The position numbers were made by a program, and so were the translations under genes. Source: Viscum album (Eukaryota > Streptophyta > Magnoliopsida > Santalales > Viscaceae). From it: DNA of 64,000 nucleotides. The stretch lies in the NCBI GenBank assembly GCA_963277665.1, contig OY728136.1:1971348576-1971412575 (forward strand), written 5' to 3'. The notes beneath the pieces are model-generated. The model searched no databases. It saw nothing but the letters and a program-made list of their open reading frames with translations, and was not told where the DNA came from. This document shows, one piece after another, positions 10,794 through 21,050 of this stretch (the first letter of the stretch is position 1; each line of letters opens with the position of its first letter).

Positions 10794-12124
10794 GACGTGA
10801 TGTTGGGTTTGGGATAGACTTACAGCCTGGTGCCCATCCGATTTTGATGGCCCCTTATCGGATGACACCTTCAGAGTTGCGGGAGTTGCAGATTCAGATT
10901 GAAGATCTTATGGAGAAGGGTTTTGTTCGACCTAGAGTATCACCATGGGGTGCTCCAGTTTTGTTCATGAAGAAGGTAGATGGTGGTCTCAGGCTATGCA
11001 TAGACTACCAAAGGTTGAACCAAGTAACAGTCAAGAAACGTTACCCCCTTCCAAGGATATATGATCTCTTAGACCAACTGAGGGGAGCATGTTCGTTTTC
11101 TAAGATTGATCTACGAACTGGATATCATCAGCTGAGGGTAAAGGACGGTGACATCTCGAAGAATATTTTCAGGTGCCGGTATGGGAATTTCGAGTTTGTA
11201 GTAATGTTATTTGGAATTACGAATGCACCTGCTGTGTTCATGGGACTTATGAACTTTGTCTTCTGAGAGTTTCTGGACCGGTTCATCATTTTGTTTATCG
11301 ATGACATCCTGATCTATAAAAGATCAGAGGAGTATCACGTTGAGCATCTCAGGGCAGTCTTAGAATTCCTTCGACACCACCATCTTAACAGGAAATTGTT
11401 GAAATGTAAGTTCTTGACACAAGAAGTACATTTCCTTGGGCACGTAGTGTCTCAACATGGAGTTTTAGTGGACCCGTCGAAGGTGGAGGCAGTTGTTTCT
11501 TGGGTAGCACCCAAGAGCGTGGCAGAATTTCATAGTTTCCTGGGGTTAGCAGGTTACTATCGGAGGTTCATTTCCAACTTCTCTGAAGTTGCTGCTCCAT
11601 TGACAGCTTTGACCAGGAAGAACCAGGTCTTCCTATGGAGCGAGTAATACCATAAGGATTTTGACTACCTGAAGGAGATGTTTGTCAGTGCTCCCGTACT
11701 CAAGTTCCCAGAGGAAGGGTTGTTGTATGAGGTGTTTTGTGATGCTTCTGGCCTTGGTCTGGGGTGATTTCTGATGCAGAAGAAGGGAGTGATCTGTTAT
11801 GGTTCTAGAAAGTTATGCCCTCACGAGCGTAACTATGCCACCCATGACCTAGAGCTTGCAGTAGTAGTGTTCGCATTGAAGTTCTGGCGACATTACCTCT
11901 TCGGGGAGCGTTTTGTGGTCTTCTCAGATCATAAGAGCATGCGTTATATCTTCTCCCAGCGTGACCTGAACCTGCGGCAGTGGATATGGGTTGAGTTTCT
12001 CCAAAAATATGACTTTGATATCTCTTACACTGAAGGTAAGGTCAATGTGGTGGCTGATGCCCTGAGCTGGAAGTCACATAAGGTAGTGGTTCGGGAATCC
12101 ACAGATGCTTGGAAGGTGATGTGA
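10794..12124 (+). pseudogene. pol: pol reverse transcriptase and RNase H, copy 2, broken by stops only
   Basis: One frame runs through this whole region. RT motifs in order are PYRMTP (10,852), [58 protein letters not shown] and the catalytic box FIDD (about 11,297), which is intact. FLGLAGYYRRFI is near 11,540. Breaks are point nonsense changes: TGA after NFVF (11,264-11,266, where copy 1 has CGA), TAA at 11,645-11,647, and TGA near 11,765 in RNase H. RNase H includes [24 protein letters not shown] and [12 protein letters not shown]. This copy looks less damaged than copy 1, but it has no promoter-bearing LTR on its left. Confidence 0.92.
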
Positions 12125-13622
12125 GAGTTGGCTGCCTTGCACTTGGATGCCAGGGTAGAAGGTGTTAGAGGATGCTTGTTTCAGATGACGGTGTAGTCCT
12201 TCTTGTTGAAGCAGGTGGAAGAATCTCAGTGGGGGGACTCCGAGGAAAAAGTGATTCGGGATCATGTCGATCAGGGGAACGCTCCAGAAGGATGGTCCGA
12301 GGACAGCCGACATCGGATGCTTTTACATGGAAGGTTGTTTGTCCCAGAGACAATGCGTGAGGGATTTCTCTGTGAGTTCCATAGATCATCCATGGCAGTA
12401 CATCTAGGAGTTTCAAAAATGTACCAAGGCATGAGGGAACCTTTTTGGTGGTCTGGGGTGAAATGAGAAGTGGCGGAGTTTGTGGCTAAATGCCTAGTGT
12501 GTCAGCAAGTGAAGGCTGAACACCGTGTTCCTAGTGGTTTGTTGGATCCTTTAGATGTCCTCGAGTGGAAGTGGGATGGCATCTCAATGGACTTCGTCAT
12601 AGGACTACCCAGAGCTCAGGGTGGTTAAGATGCTATCTAGGTAGTGGTTGATCGACTGATGAAATCAGCTCACATCTTAGCAATTAAGGAGTCGGGCCCG
12701 GTGAGTACCTTAACACAAAGGTACGTAGACGAGGTTGTGTGGTTGCATGGAGTCCCGAAGACTATCATCTCAGATCGGGATACTCGGTTTACCTCATGAT
12801 TATGGAGGGGGTTACAACATGCTTTTGGCACCAAACTACTCCTTAGCATTGCTTTCCACCCCCAGACCGATGGGCAGACAGAGCAGACTATCCAGATGCT
12901 GGAGGACATGCTACGAGCATGCGTTCTGGATTTCGGAGGATCATGGGTACGACACTTTCCTTTAGTAGAGTTTGACTATAAAAACATCTTCCACTCTACT
13001 ATTGGCATGGAACCATTTTAGGCTTTGTATGGAAGACAATGTCGTTCACCCATTTGCTCGACAGAGGTTGGTGAGACAGGTGCTCTTGGGCCAGAGGTAG
13101 TGCAGAGCACCACAGAGAAAATCCAGCTTGTACGTGAGAGGATGAAAGTAGCTCAGGACCGACAAATTTCTTATGCTTATCTTCAGAGGAGTCCCTTGGA
13201 GTTCGATGTGGGAAATCATGTGTTCTTGAAGGTTTCCCCTCGACGGGGAACAGAGGTTTGGGAAATGTAGCAAGCTCTCACCTAGGTTCATCAGACCTTT
13301 CGAGGTGCTGAGGCGAGTCAGTGAGGTAGTATATCAGCTGGCCCTGCCACCTCAGTTGGAGAAGGTTCATGACGTCTTCCACGTCTCCCAGATTTGTCTA
13401 TACTTACACGACGACTCCCACATTATCGACTGGGGAGAGTTAGATATGGGAGAAGACGCGACCTTCGAGGAACGACCAGTCAGAATCGAGGATCATAAAG
13501 AGAAGGTGCTCTGCAGACAAACCATCGCCTTGGTTCATGTGTTGTGGATGCATGGTGGCCTCGAGGAGAGCACTTGGTAGCGGGAGACCTAGATGCACGC
13601 TCAGTACCCGGAGTTGTTTTGA
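12125..13622 (+). pseudogene. pol: pol integrase and chromodomain, copy 2, broken
   Basis: The frame used by RT continues to 13,270 with point stops only. The zinc-binding part (HRSSMAVHL, CLVCQQVK) is at 12,376-12,515. The catalytic residues are all visible: Asp in SMDFVIGLP, Asp in ISDRDTRF (about 12,770) and Glu in QTDGQTEQTIQMLEDM (about 12,865-12,910). Stops include TGA 12,464-12,466, TAA near 12,626 and TGA near 12,797. One base is missing near 13,245, after which the frame changes. The tail (VYQLALPPQL, VHDVFHVSQI, VLWMHGGLEESTW) is the C-terminal domain and chromodomain, and YPELF ends at TGA 13,620-13,622. Confidence 0.92.
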
Positions 13623-14201
13623 CTTGTGTTTTCCCTTGCTCTTCTGAGCTTTTTTTGATGTTATACTCTGTACCTTTGATATATAGAATGCTTGGATTGT
13701 CGATTGTGAGACATTTTGTTTCCTTATTCCCCGGTAATTTGTAACATGTCCGGATGTGTTGGGAAAGGAAAAAACATGACCCTTAATCGAGAAACATTAA
13801 TGCGTATGAGATTGTACCCGTGTGGGTGAGTCAGTGCCACTTAAAGAGGATAATATCTCGACATAGGAAAGGAATTTCTCAAAACCACATGTTCGGGTAG
13901 TGTGTTGGTTGTGTGGTGTTGGGGGTAGTGCGAGCTGAAAAATCCAAATTTATGGTAGTGGGAAGGCCCAATCCTTAATCGAGACGCATTAATGCGTATG
14001 TGATTAAACATGTGCAGGCGAGTTAGTGCCGCCTAAAGCGGATAATATCTCGACATAGGAGGGGGAATTCCTAACACCTATGATTAGGGTTGTTGGTTGG
14101 GTTCCTGTTATAACGGTAACCCTAAGAGGTATCTTGTTTGGTTCCTCTGGGATGTTGTTTTTTGAATTCTCGAGGACGAGAATGCATTAAGAGGTATATT
14201 A
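13623..14201 (+). other. 3' untranslated region of copy 2 with a duplicated block and the polypurine tract
   Basis: Non-coding. A block of about 100 bp (CCTTAATCGAGA, then ATTAATGCGTATG, ending GATAATATCTCGACATAGGA) occurs at about 13,780-13,878 and again at about 13,972-14,060. CTCGAGGACGAGAATG at 14,169-14,184 is a motif often found just before the PPT in chromoviruses. The purine-rich AAGAGGTATATTA up to 14,201 is the probable PPT. Confidence 0.75.
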
Positions 14202-14303
14202 TGTAGTGGCCTATACCTCTCCGGCCCATTCATTTTCCAAAAAGAAGGCCAAGAAGTGTTCTAGAAGGTAATATGGACTTTTCCCACACTTTCCAAAATT
14301 TTG

Positions 14304-14686
14304 AAACTACACGCCGTGTAGTTTGAGTACACTTCGTGTTCCTCCTTGCCGGGTATACCCCGTGTTGAACTCCGTTTCCTTGCCGTGTGAGATAAATGGG
14401 TACACTCCGTGTGTCCAATACTACATGTCGTGTAGTCTCTCCCCGGGTACGCGTTACCATGTGTTGACCAGTCAACGATCGTGTGCCCTGTTGGAGCCGT
14501 GTGAAATAAATGAGTACACGCCGTGTGTCCAAACTACAGGTCGTGTAGTCCTTCCCCGCGTATGTGTTTCCCTCAAACCTTGTGTTGACCGGTCAGTGTC
14601 CGCGGAGCCATGTTGGAAGCCGTGTGGAGACCATGTCAAATAATCGAGTACACGCCGTGTACCATAAAGTACACGTCGTGTACTTT
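14304..14686 (+). promoter_or_regulatory. U3 array of CG-centred palindromes (ACACG-N-CGTGT type)
   Basis: At least six inverted repeats built on ACACG/CGTGT lie within 383 bp, immediately upstream of the TATA box. The perfect ones are: 14,304-14,324, arms AAACTACACG and CGTGTAGTTT around one C; 14,648-14,662, arms GTACACG and CGTGTAC around C; 14,666-14,686, arms AAAGTACACG and CGTGTACTTT around T. Imperfect ones are at 14,401-14,414, 14,421-14,435, 14,514-14,526 and 14,534-14,548. They come in pairs repeated every 115-130 bp. The position suggests binding sites for a dimeric transcription factor, but the factor is unknown and this is inference. Confidence 0.7.
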
Positions 14687-14699
14687 TGATTTTCTCGCC

Positions 14700-14707
14700 T
14701 ATAAAAG
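14700..14707 (+). promoter_or_regulatory. LTR promoter TATA box
   Basis: TATAAAAG lies 14 bases after the last palindrome, with GC-rich sequence just downstream. Transcription would be expected to start about 25-35 bases later, which would set the U3/R border. The middle LTR has lost this region. Confidence 0.75.
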
Positions 14708-16234
14708 GTGGGGTCCCCTCCTCCTTTTCAAATCACCCCTCTCCTCCCCTTTCCTCTGAGCAGAGTTCTCCAAAGAGACTCGAAGGCTCTTTCTTCCATA
14801 ATTTAATCGTCCGAGCTCCGATTTAGGATCCGTCTGCTACCACAGTATCGTAATGACGAGGCGGAACATCCGAGCTTGGATACGTTGTCTTTACTTCGAC
14901 CTTTCTTTTCCTACTTCCACCCGAAGAGGTTTTTCCGGGACCCGATAGAAGTGATGGACGCCGACAGACGTCTTCTAAGGTTGATCCGGGGGAGCGTTGC
15001 GATTAAAACCTGTTGAGGTAGGGATCTTATCTTCATCTCTCTAATTTGTGCATCATGCGAGGTGGGTATCCATTTGTTTTCATGAGAAAAATCTGAACCA
15101 TTAAATGAAGATAATAACTGGTTAAAGAACGGGGTTGGGAAGTTTGTGATTGTTGTTACTTTATATCCGGTGATATTATGTTGTGAATTGAATAGGCTTA
15201 CGCCTACTGAAAATCACGATCGTTGGGAGCATTTTCTTGCACAATTAAATGTTTCCATATCTTTCTAGAACATTTTTGTGGATGGAAACTTCATTGAATG
15301 TCGAAATTTGGTTAATCACGTAAATTTGGTTGATTAAATGAAAATCTGGAACCCTTATGTGATCACCCCAGTTGAACAAAATGGAATAATGAACATGTGG
15401 GTGTTGGATTGGATACGTGGCATGTGATGGGGGTGTTTTGTGGGTTGTTGTGGATCGGGTGAGCAGCGGGGCTGCGGTTTACTTGGTTGTGGGTTGGTGT
15501 GAAGGTTATGTTTGGGATGCGCAGTGGGGCTATGATAAATGGTATTAAAGGGATAATGATGTACTGTGCAGTTGTGGTTTTGGAAGTTGGCAGTGGGGCT
15601 GTAGGGATGGTTTTGAATGTGAACGGACTATGGGTTGTAAATAATAAATAAAAGCGGAAGAGTTAATGAATTGTGGCGCGTGGTAATGAAACGTTATTAA
15701 TAATCAATGGGTTGGTTGGTTGATAAGAAGAACTTGGTTGTGTTACTTGTGTTTTCCTAACTTGATTTTTGGATGGCTGGGATATGCTTTATGAACGATC
15801 GATGTGGTTGGTTGTGGATAGTTTCCCAGTAGTTAAGGAACTAAACAAACTAATTCTGCTGAAACGTGAAAACCTTAATGGGGTTGGGGTTGTTTGTTGT
15901 ATGCATGCTTCGTAGTAGCAGTGCCGAGGCACGTGCTCAGTTTCTCTGTTTAGAAGCCATAGGTTGGGCTGTGTGTTTGGTATACATATATATATCTGTA
16001 GCTTCTGTGTTTTATCGCACCCCACCCATGTTGAGCACTTAGTGCTGAACACTCCCATATCATGGGAGAGGTTTTTTTTCCTTAGTTACTAGCTCCTTCC
16101 TACTCCTTCTCCCCTAGGATGTGATGGCTTGAGGCGACCTTACACCTAAGACTCTTCGGGTAGGTTTCGATTGGGGTGGTTTTAGCCCAAGACTCGTCAG
16201 GTAGGTTCTACTATTTCCTAAGAATCTTCAGGAT

Positions 16235-16368
16235 GAGGCCCAAGTGTGTGCGGGCGGTATACGAGGTTGTGAGGCACATGTTTGTGCAGGCGGGATACGT
16301 GGTTGTGAGGCCCAGGTGTGTGCGGGCGAGATACGTGGTTGTGAGGCATAGGTGTGTGCGGGCGGGGA
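16235..16368 (+). repeat. 36-bp minisatellite in LTR 3, three full units plus a partial
   Basis: Units start at 16,235, 16,271 and 16,307, with a partial at 16,343. Across the three LTRs the full-unit count is 5, 4 and 3. Confidence 0.93.
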
Positions 16369-17027
16369 GAGTGTGGCAGTGTCAGGACGTTCGCTGTTAG
16401 GAAGAGCAACTAACTACTAGGAAATGGTGTGTGGTACCCAATACTCTTGTTTCTTATATACTACTACCTTTTGTGATTGGGTTTTTGGTGAGTGTGGCTG
16501 GTGAGGTTGGGTGGATAGAACTCCTTGCTATGTTTCTTATGTTGTTCTCACGGGACATTAGGATGTCTCCACACTTATGCACGAGAGCTTTATGTTTCCC
16601 TAATGAGTATACTTGTATTCTCACCCTACTTTTACTTTCAGGTTTTCAGGAGGACTACCAGGGTCATGTGGGACCCTACTAGTCAGACAATTAGAGTTGT
16701 TGTTGTTGTTGTACACTTGTTTCTTTTGGTATTGTACTTTGAGCTTTCTTGTACTTGCACCTTGTTATAAAATTGTTTAAACATGCATGTGGGATTGGTT
16801 TGGGTTTATTTCTATACACTTGTTCTTTTTATTTTTGGTGGTTGACTTGTCCTATTTCCTGATCTTAAAATAATAAAAGGGTAATGCCTCCCATATTTGT
16901 AATAACTCATACCCTTGGTGCTAGTTGCCAACCTGGGGCCCACTGGAGGAGGGAATCGGGGGTCATTATCTCCCTATCACCATTTCCAGCTCAGGAGGGG
17001 CATCTTTGGTGGGTGAGGGTCATGACA

Positions 17028-17957
17028 CAATGTCCATGATTAAACACTGAAAGTAGAGAACCTCAAATAAGATAGAAATGTTCCAAACACCCAAGAATGA
17101 ATACAGATAGAATTTAAGATCGAGAGTGGGAGGGAATATATGATCAGGGTTCTCCCTGTGAACTTTTGTGGTGTCCTCATCCATATGATATGAAAGTTGA
17201 TGTAGAGGAGGTAGTCGCACCACCACCAGCTTCTTCGGCTCTTCTTTCTCGATCACCACGACATTGGTGGTCTCATCATCAACTTCCAAGGCCTTATCCA
17301 TATTTGATGTATCATAATTTTTAGGAAAGGACAAGTAAGAAAACAATTCAGTTTGAATAAAATTAAAAATGAATAATAAATCAAGAAATCTTCCCTTTCA
17401 AGTATGTCAACTAGGAAATTGATCTCTTCAGGAAAGACCATTGGCACTTCCATATCAGCAGATACATCTTCTTCATCACCTTCCAATGCAAGTCCGAGGT
17501 CAAAAGTTGTTTATTGATCAATATCAAAGATAGGAAGATCAATTTTCAGGTTATCTTCTACAAAGTGATTCCAGGATTCTTCCAAAAATTGTTGATCTCC
17601 CACAGGTGAATCAGCTGGAATGGGTACATCAGGGACCTCCTCGAGCAATGGTTGAGTACGGGATGACACGACTAACTCCTTTAGTAGCTCCTTATCACCT
17701 GCCTCAGGTTCTTTATCCTAAACAATGATTGGTGAAAGCTCTTCCTCCACTCGTTTTGGTTTAGGTTCCGGTTGAGGATTTGGTTTGGGTTGCTCTTGAC
17801 ATGCATGTACGTATTAAGAAATCAACTCTATTTGACTCTCCAATTTTTCCACAAGTGCACTAATCCTTTGAAACATAGATTCAATATCATTGTAATCTTC
17901 TTATAGCACCTGAGATTGGTCAGTCCATATAGAATAATTACCCTTGAAATACATCAT
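17028..17957 (-). pseudogene. Unknown ORF of the minus-strand element, second copy, interrupted
   Basis: This is the counterpart of 31,969-32,955. The start is ATG at 17,957 on the minus strand, about 85 bases after the primer site. Recognisable pieces are a segment near 17,290-17,490 (with PMVFPEEINFLVDILERE) and the C-terminal part at 17,031-17,300 (VDDETTNVVVIEKEEPKKLV, LPPLHQLSYHM, TLDLKFYLYSFLGVWNIS). Stops and shifts separate them. The last residues are missing because the chromovirus LTR inserted at 17,027/17,028. I do not recognise the family. Confidence 0.6.
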
Positions 17958-18039
17958 GAACAAAAACTTTTTTTTATTTTTTGAAATGTATGATTTTTTT
18001 TGTTTTTTTATGAAAAACGGTGTGTGAAAGTGTTGGGCC

Positions 18040-18057
18040 TCCCCGGCAACGGTGCCA
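18040..18057 (-). other. Primer-binding site complementary to tRNA-Asp
   Basis: The minus strand reads TGGCACCGTTGCCGGGGA, three bases from the LTR end. It differs in one base from the complement of the 3' end of plant tRNA-Asp (GTC), the primer of Athila elements. Confidence 0.8.
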
Positions 18058-18060
18058 ACT

Positions 18061-19823
18061 TGATGCGTGGAAATTTGTCGTAGATCCCAGATAAAAATAT
18101 TATTTACCTAATAATGCATTATACTGCACTCGCAGGGTCAGTCTCAATGAGGCAACTTAAACAACACCAAAATTCTATTCTCAATATTTATTTTTTAACT
18201 AATATATAATATAAAGATGAGTTTGAAATATGCAAAAAATATGAATGTATATATATATATATGTAATTCAAACAATATGATGTTAAAAAGAAGAATGAAG
18301 TCATTTTTTTAGGGATGATAATGGTTGATATCATTGTCTATTAAAATATTTTCAATATCAATTCAATGTAGTGATCAAGATCTATCACACTACACCCTCT
18401 TATTCAAAATGTTATTTCCCTAACACTGAGATCTCTACATGTTGGGAAATACTCTTCCTAATGTCGTCTAAGATATTTCTTTTCCGACCATCACTACCCA
18501 AGCCATACTCCATCGTATGCATGACTTAGATATTGAAGGGAAGGATAAATGTTGAATGAGAAGAAGAACATGGTGGTAGAGAAAATGGGGCAATCACACA
18601 CCATAATAAATTTAACCACCACCTAAATACTCATAATTAAATATTAATATTATATTTTAGGTACAATGAAACTCAATGATCTACTATTATCCCCCTCGAT
18701 CAAACATCAAGGTTATGTCCCCATTATCATGGAGTTAGAAGATAATAAAGTGCGAGAAACAAATAAAAGTAAAAATGGAAGAATGATGTATGATGAAGAA
18801 TAATAATATAAAATAAAATATTATAAATATACTACATATGAATATAAACTACAAATAAATAAATAAAAATTACAACACAGAAGTGACAATGCTTTGAGAA
18901 GGGTGAGGATACATATTTATAGGGAGATGAGGTGAAAAAATTATCTCCAAATTAATCCTCCAAATGATGCCGCATGGATGTCCCATTTAATGGATGACTT
19001 TGTAACAAGTTTCTTCATAAAATATGTTCCATAATTTCTAATCCATTCACCCTCCAAATATGAGATTTATTGGACATTTTATGTATGATTTATGCTCGAT
19101 TTAATACGAGACATTTAATTTACCCATTTGACACGCGGAATTTTCAATTCATCAACTTCGTGTGACATTATTGACCTCCAAACCATCGATTTACACATTC
19201 CTTCCATTAAAAAAGTTTTTTCAAATGTTATTTCGCATCTCTCCACACGTTATGAGCCATTTTGGTTGACGTTTCAAGATTCTATGAATTTATTAGCCAA
19301 TTGAACCGTTTCTGCCTGGTGAGACGTTTCATCTTTTACATGCTGTGAGCGTTCCCATAATGCATTAATGAGGGTATTTTTACTTTAAATTAATCATGGA
19401 CGCGCCTTAATAAATTTTTTTAAGCAGGAATAAATTCATTTTAAGGTTTGTGCGCCGAGTTATACATCCATTATTTCGGTGGGGGCCATTCTGTCCAACC
19501 GGAAGACTCTTCAACTTCATTGAATTTTTATAGCCACTAGAGGATCGATTCAGCCCTTAGTCCAGAAGACAAAAATGAAGTAAATTAAATAAGGATTCTA
19601 CCAAAATTTTAATTATGAAATATTGACAAATATATAATGGGAAAAGAACAAAATACCCCTGTGAATACAATCTGTTGAAATTGCATAATTTGGCCATTTT
19701 TGCATTTATTCTCAAAATAACACTAAAACCTAAAAATGTGACAATTACCTATACAATAACACTATGGTGGGATTATAAAAAGTGAATTAAAGTATAAAAT
19801 ATATGAAAATTTGAGCTTCATCA
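18061..19823 (-). repeat. LTR of the minus-strand element, copy 1 (1.76 kb)
   Basis: On the plus strand it runs from TGATGCGTGG to CTTCATCA, so it has TG...CA ends on either strand. It is homologous over its full length to 33,066-34,829, with frequent point differences and small indels. A primer site lies at its minus-strand 3' side and a PPT at its 5' side, so it is both the 3' LTR of one unit and the 5' LTR of the next. It contains a short TA repeat near 18,248 and no significant ORF. Confidence 0.85.
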
Positions 19824-19836
19824 CTCCCCCACACTT
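19824..19836 (-). other. Polypurine tract of the minus-strand element
   Basis: The minus strand reads AAGTGTGGGGGAG directly before the LTR start TGATGAAG. This G-rich tract is the usual plus-strand primer form in Athila/Tat-type elements. Confidence 0.75.
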
Positions 19837-19870
19837 AAAAATTGCAATCCAGGGCAAGCATCTTACATCC

Positions 19871-19875
19871 ATATC
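19871..19875 (+). repeat. Target site duplication, left copy (ATATC)
   Basis: ATATC immediately precedes the left LTR of the nested element and is repeated exactly at 30,179-30,183 after its right LTR. Five bases is the expected length for Ty3-gypsy integrase. Confidence 0.92.
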
Positions 19876-20149
19876 TGTAAAGACCCAGAAATTTCAAGGA
19901 ATTTTTTTTCTTAATTTTCTTTGGAATTTTACAAGAACGCAGTTTCTGACGGTGCCTGATTCCAAGGCCCGATGTGCCCAGAATCATTTTCGGAAGTTTG
20001 GCTCGGGTACGTTCAGTGAACGAACGAGCGGGAATTCCAATCTTTTGAACCGGTGCTCGGAATCAAATTCCGAGGGCACCGATGGAACCGGATCACCGGT
20101 AATTGCTTAGGAACACCTGTTCCGGAGTTGCGTTTTCATGAGAGTTGAT

Positions 20150-20197
20150 AATAAAAATTGTGGAAGTTTAATTTATAATTATTCTACAATTTTTATT
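20150..20197 (+). other. Stem-loop in the left LTR
   Basis: AATAAAAATTGTGGA (20,150-20,164) pairs with TCTACAATTTTTATT (20,183-20,197), 15 pairs with one position that would be G-U in RNA, around an 18-base loop. The same hairpin with the same loop is at 26,706-26,753. Confidence 0.7.
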
Positions 20198-20952
20198 TTA
20201 CTCTAAGTGATTAATCCTTTGGATGGATGTTGGGTAACTAACCAACCTCCCTTGGGAGGTTATGACGGTGGTGGGGCCCACACGAACCCCACCCCTTCAT
20301 ATCCTCTAAACCCCCTCAACTCCCATTCAAATTTTGATAACTTTATATTTTTAACTTATGGATTTAATGTGGCGAGTTAAATGTAGGTTTTTGAAATTCA
20401 AACTCTTGAATTTCAAAAGCCTTGTTGTGTTAATAAAATAAGTTGAGAACTTATTTTATTTGGGTCGGTGTTTAGTTGTTTGTGAGATTTCGGAGAAAAA
20501 GCTAAGGAAATATTGAGTTCTTCATTCCCTTTGATGAAAAACGCGAAGAACAAACGATCTCCGACGCGGAGCGCCGAGCCCTCGGAGACCGTCTTCCGCG
20601 ACACCAACCCGCGACGCGACGTCTTCTTCCACGCCGTTCTTATTCCGCGACGTCTCTTCCACAACAGTTTTCCGCGATGAAATCTCCGTCAACGTCTTCG
20701 AATCCTCGCTTCGTGATGCCGACGTTCGTCATCTCTTTTATCCAGGTAGGGGTTGTTTATTTAAATTGTTCGTGTTTATCACTTTGTCGTTCTTCGTGAA
20801 AATATGACCAAATGATATCGATTAACGAGAGGGGGCCGAACCGAACAAACACGGCCGACTCCCCTCCTTTATCCATGTTTGATTCTTTTTGGATGGAATG
20901 GAATGGTGTGGTGCCATCGCACTACGCGGGAATTACATGGCAAGTATTGCGC

Positions 20953-21050
20953 GACGCCGTCGCGCCGCGCCGTGAAGATGAACAAAGACGTGACGCCGTC
21001 GCGCCGCGCCGTGAAGATGAACAAGGACGTGATGTCGTCGCGCCACGTCG
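20953..21050 (+). repeat. 39-bp GC-rich tandem repeat, left LTR
   Basis: Two full units (20,953 and 20,992) and a partial third (21,031 on) of a sequence beginning GACGCCGTCGCGCCGCGCCG. The unit is 13 codons long and encodes DAVAPRREDEQ-like repeats in one frame. Confidence 0.9.

Larger units (their letters stand above)
1..17027 (+). mobile_element. Tandem Ty3-gypsy chromovirus (Tekay/Del-like), LTR-I-LTR-I-LTR
   Basis: Three LTR copies (1-1450 partial, 6551-8800 truncated, 14,202-17,027 complete) alternate with two gag-pol internal regions in one orientation. The order gag, protease, RT, RNase H, integrase, chromodomain marks a Ty3-gypsy chromovirus. The integrase tail ends in a chromodomain-like motif (VLWxxGGLEEST followed by MHAQYP), and with the long LTR this fits the Tekay/Del lineage. 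Sharing the middle LTR is the usual product of unequal recombination between LTRs of neighbouring or allelic copies. The right end abuts position 17,028 of another element, where CAATG would be the target site. The left end lies outside the window. Neither copy can encode a full polyprotein. Confidence 0.93.
14202..17027 (+). repeat. Chromovirus LTR 3 (complete, about 2.83 kb)
   Basis: It starts TGTAGTGGCC after the PPT and ends CATGACA. U3 holds the palindrome array and TATA box. The rest contains the 36-bp minisatellite (16,235-16,368), AATAAA-like poly(A) signals near 16,870 (AATAATAAAAGGG), and the conserved 3' end with GGTGCTAGTTGCCA. It is the only LTR of this family seen whole in the window. 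A length above 2.5 kb suits the Tekay/Del lineage. Confidence 0.9.
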
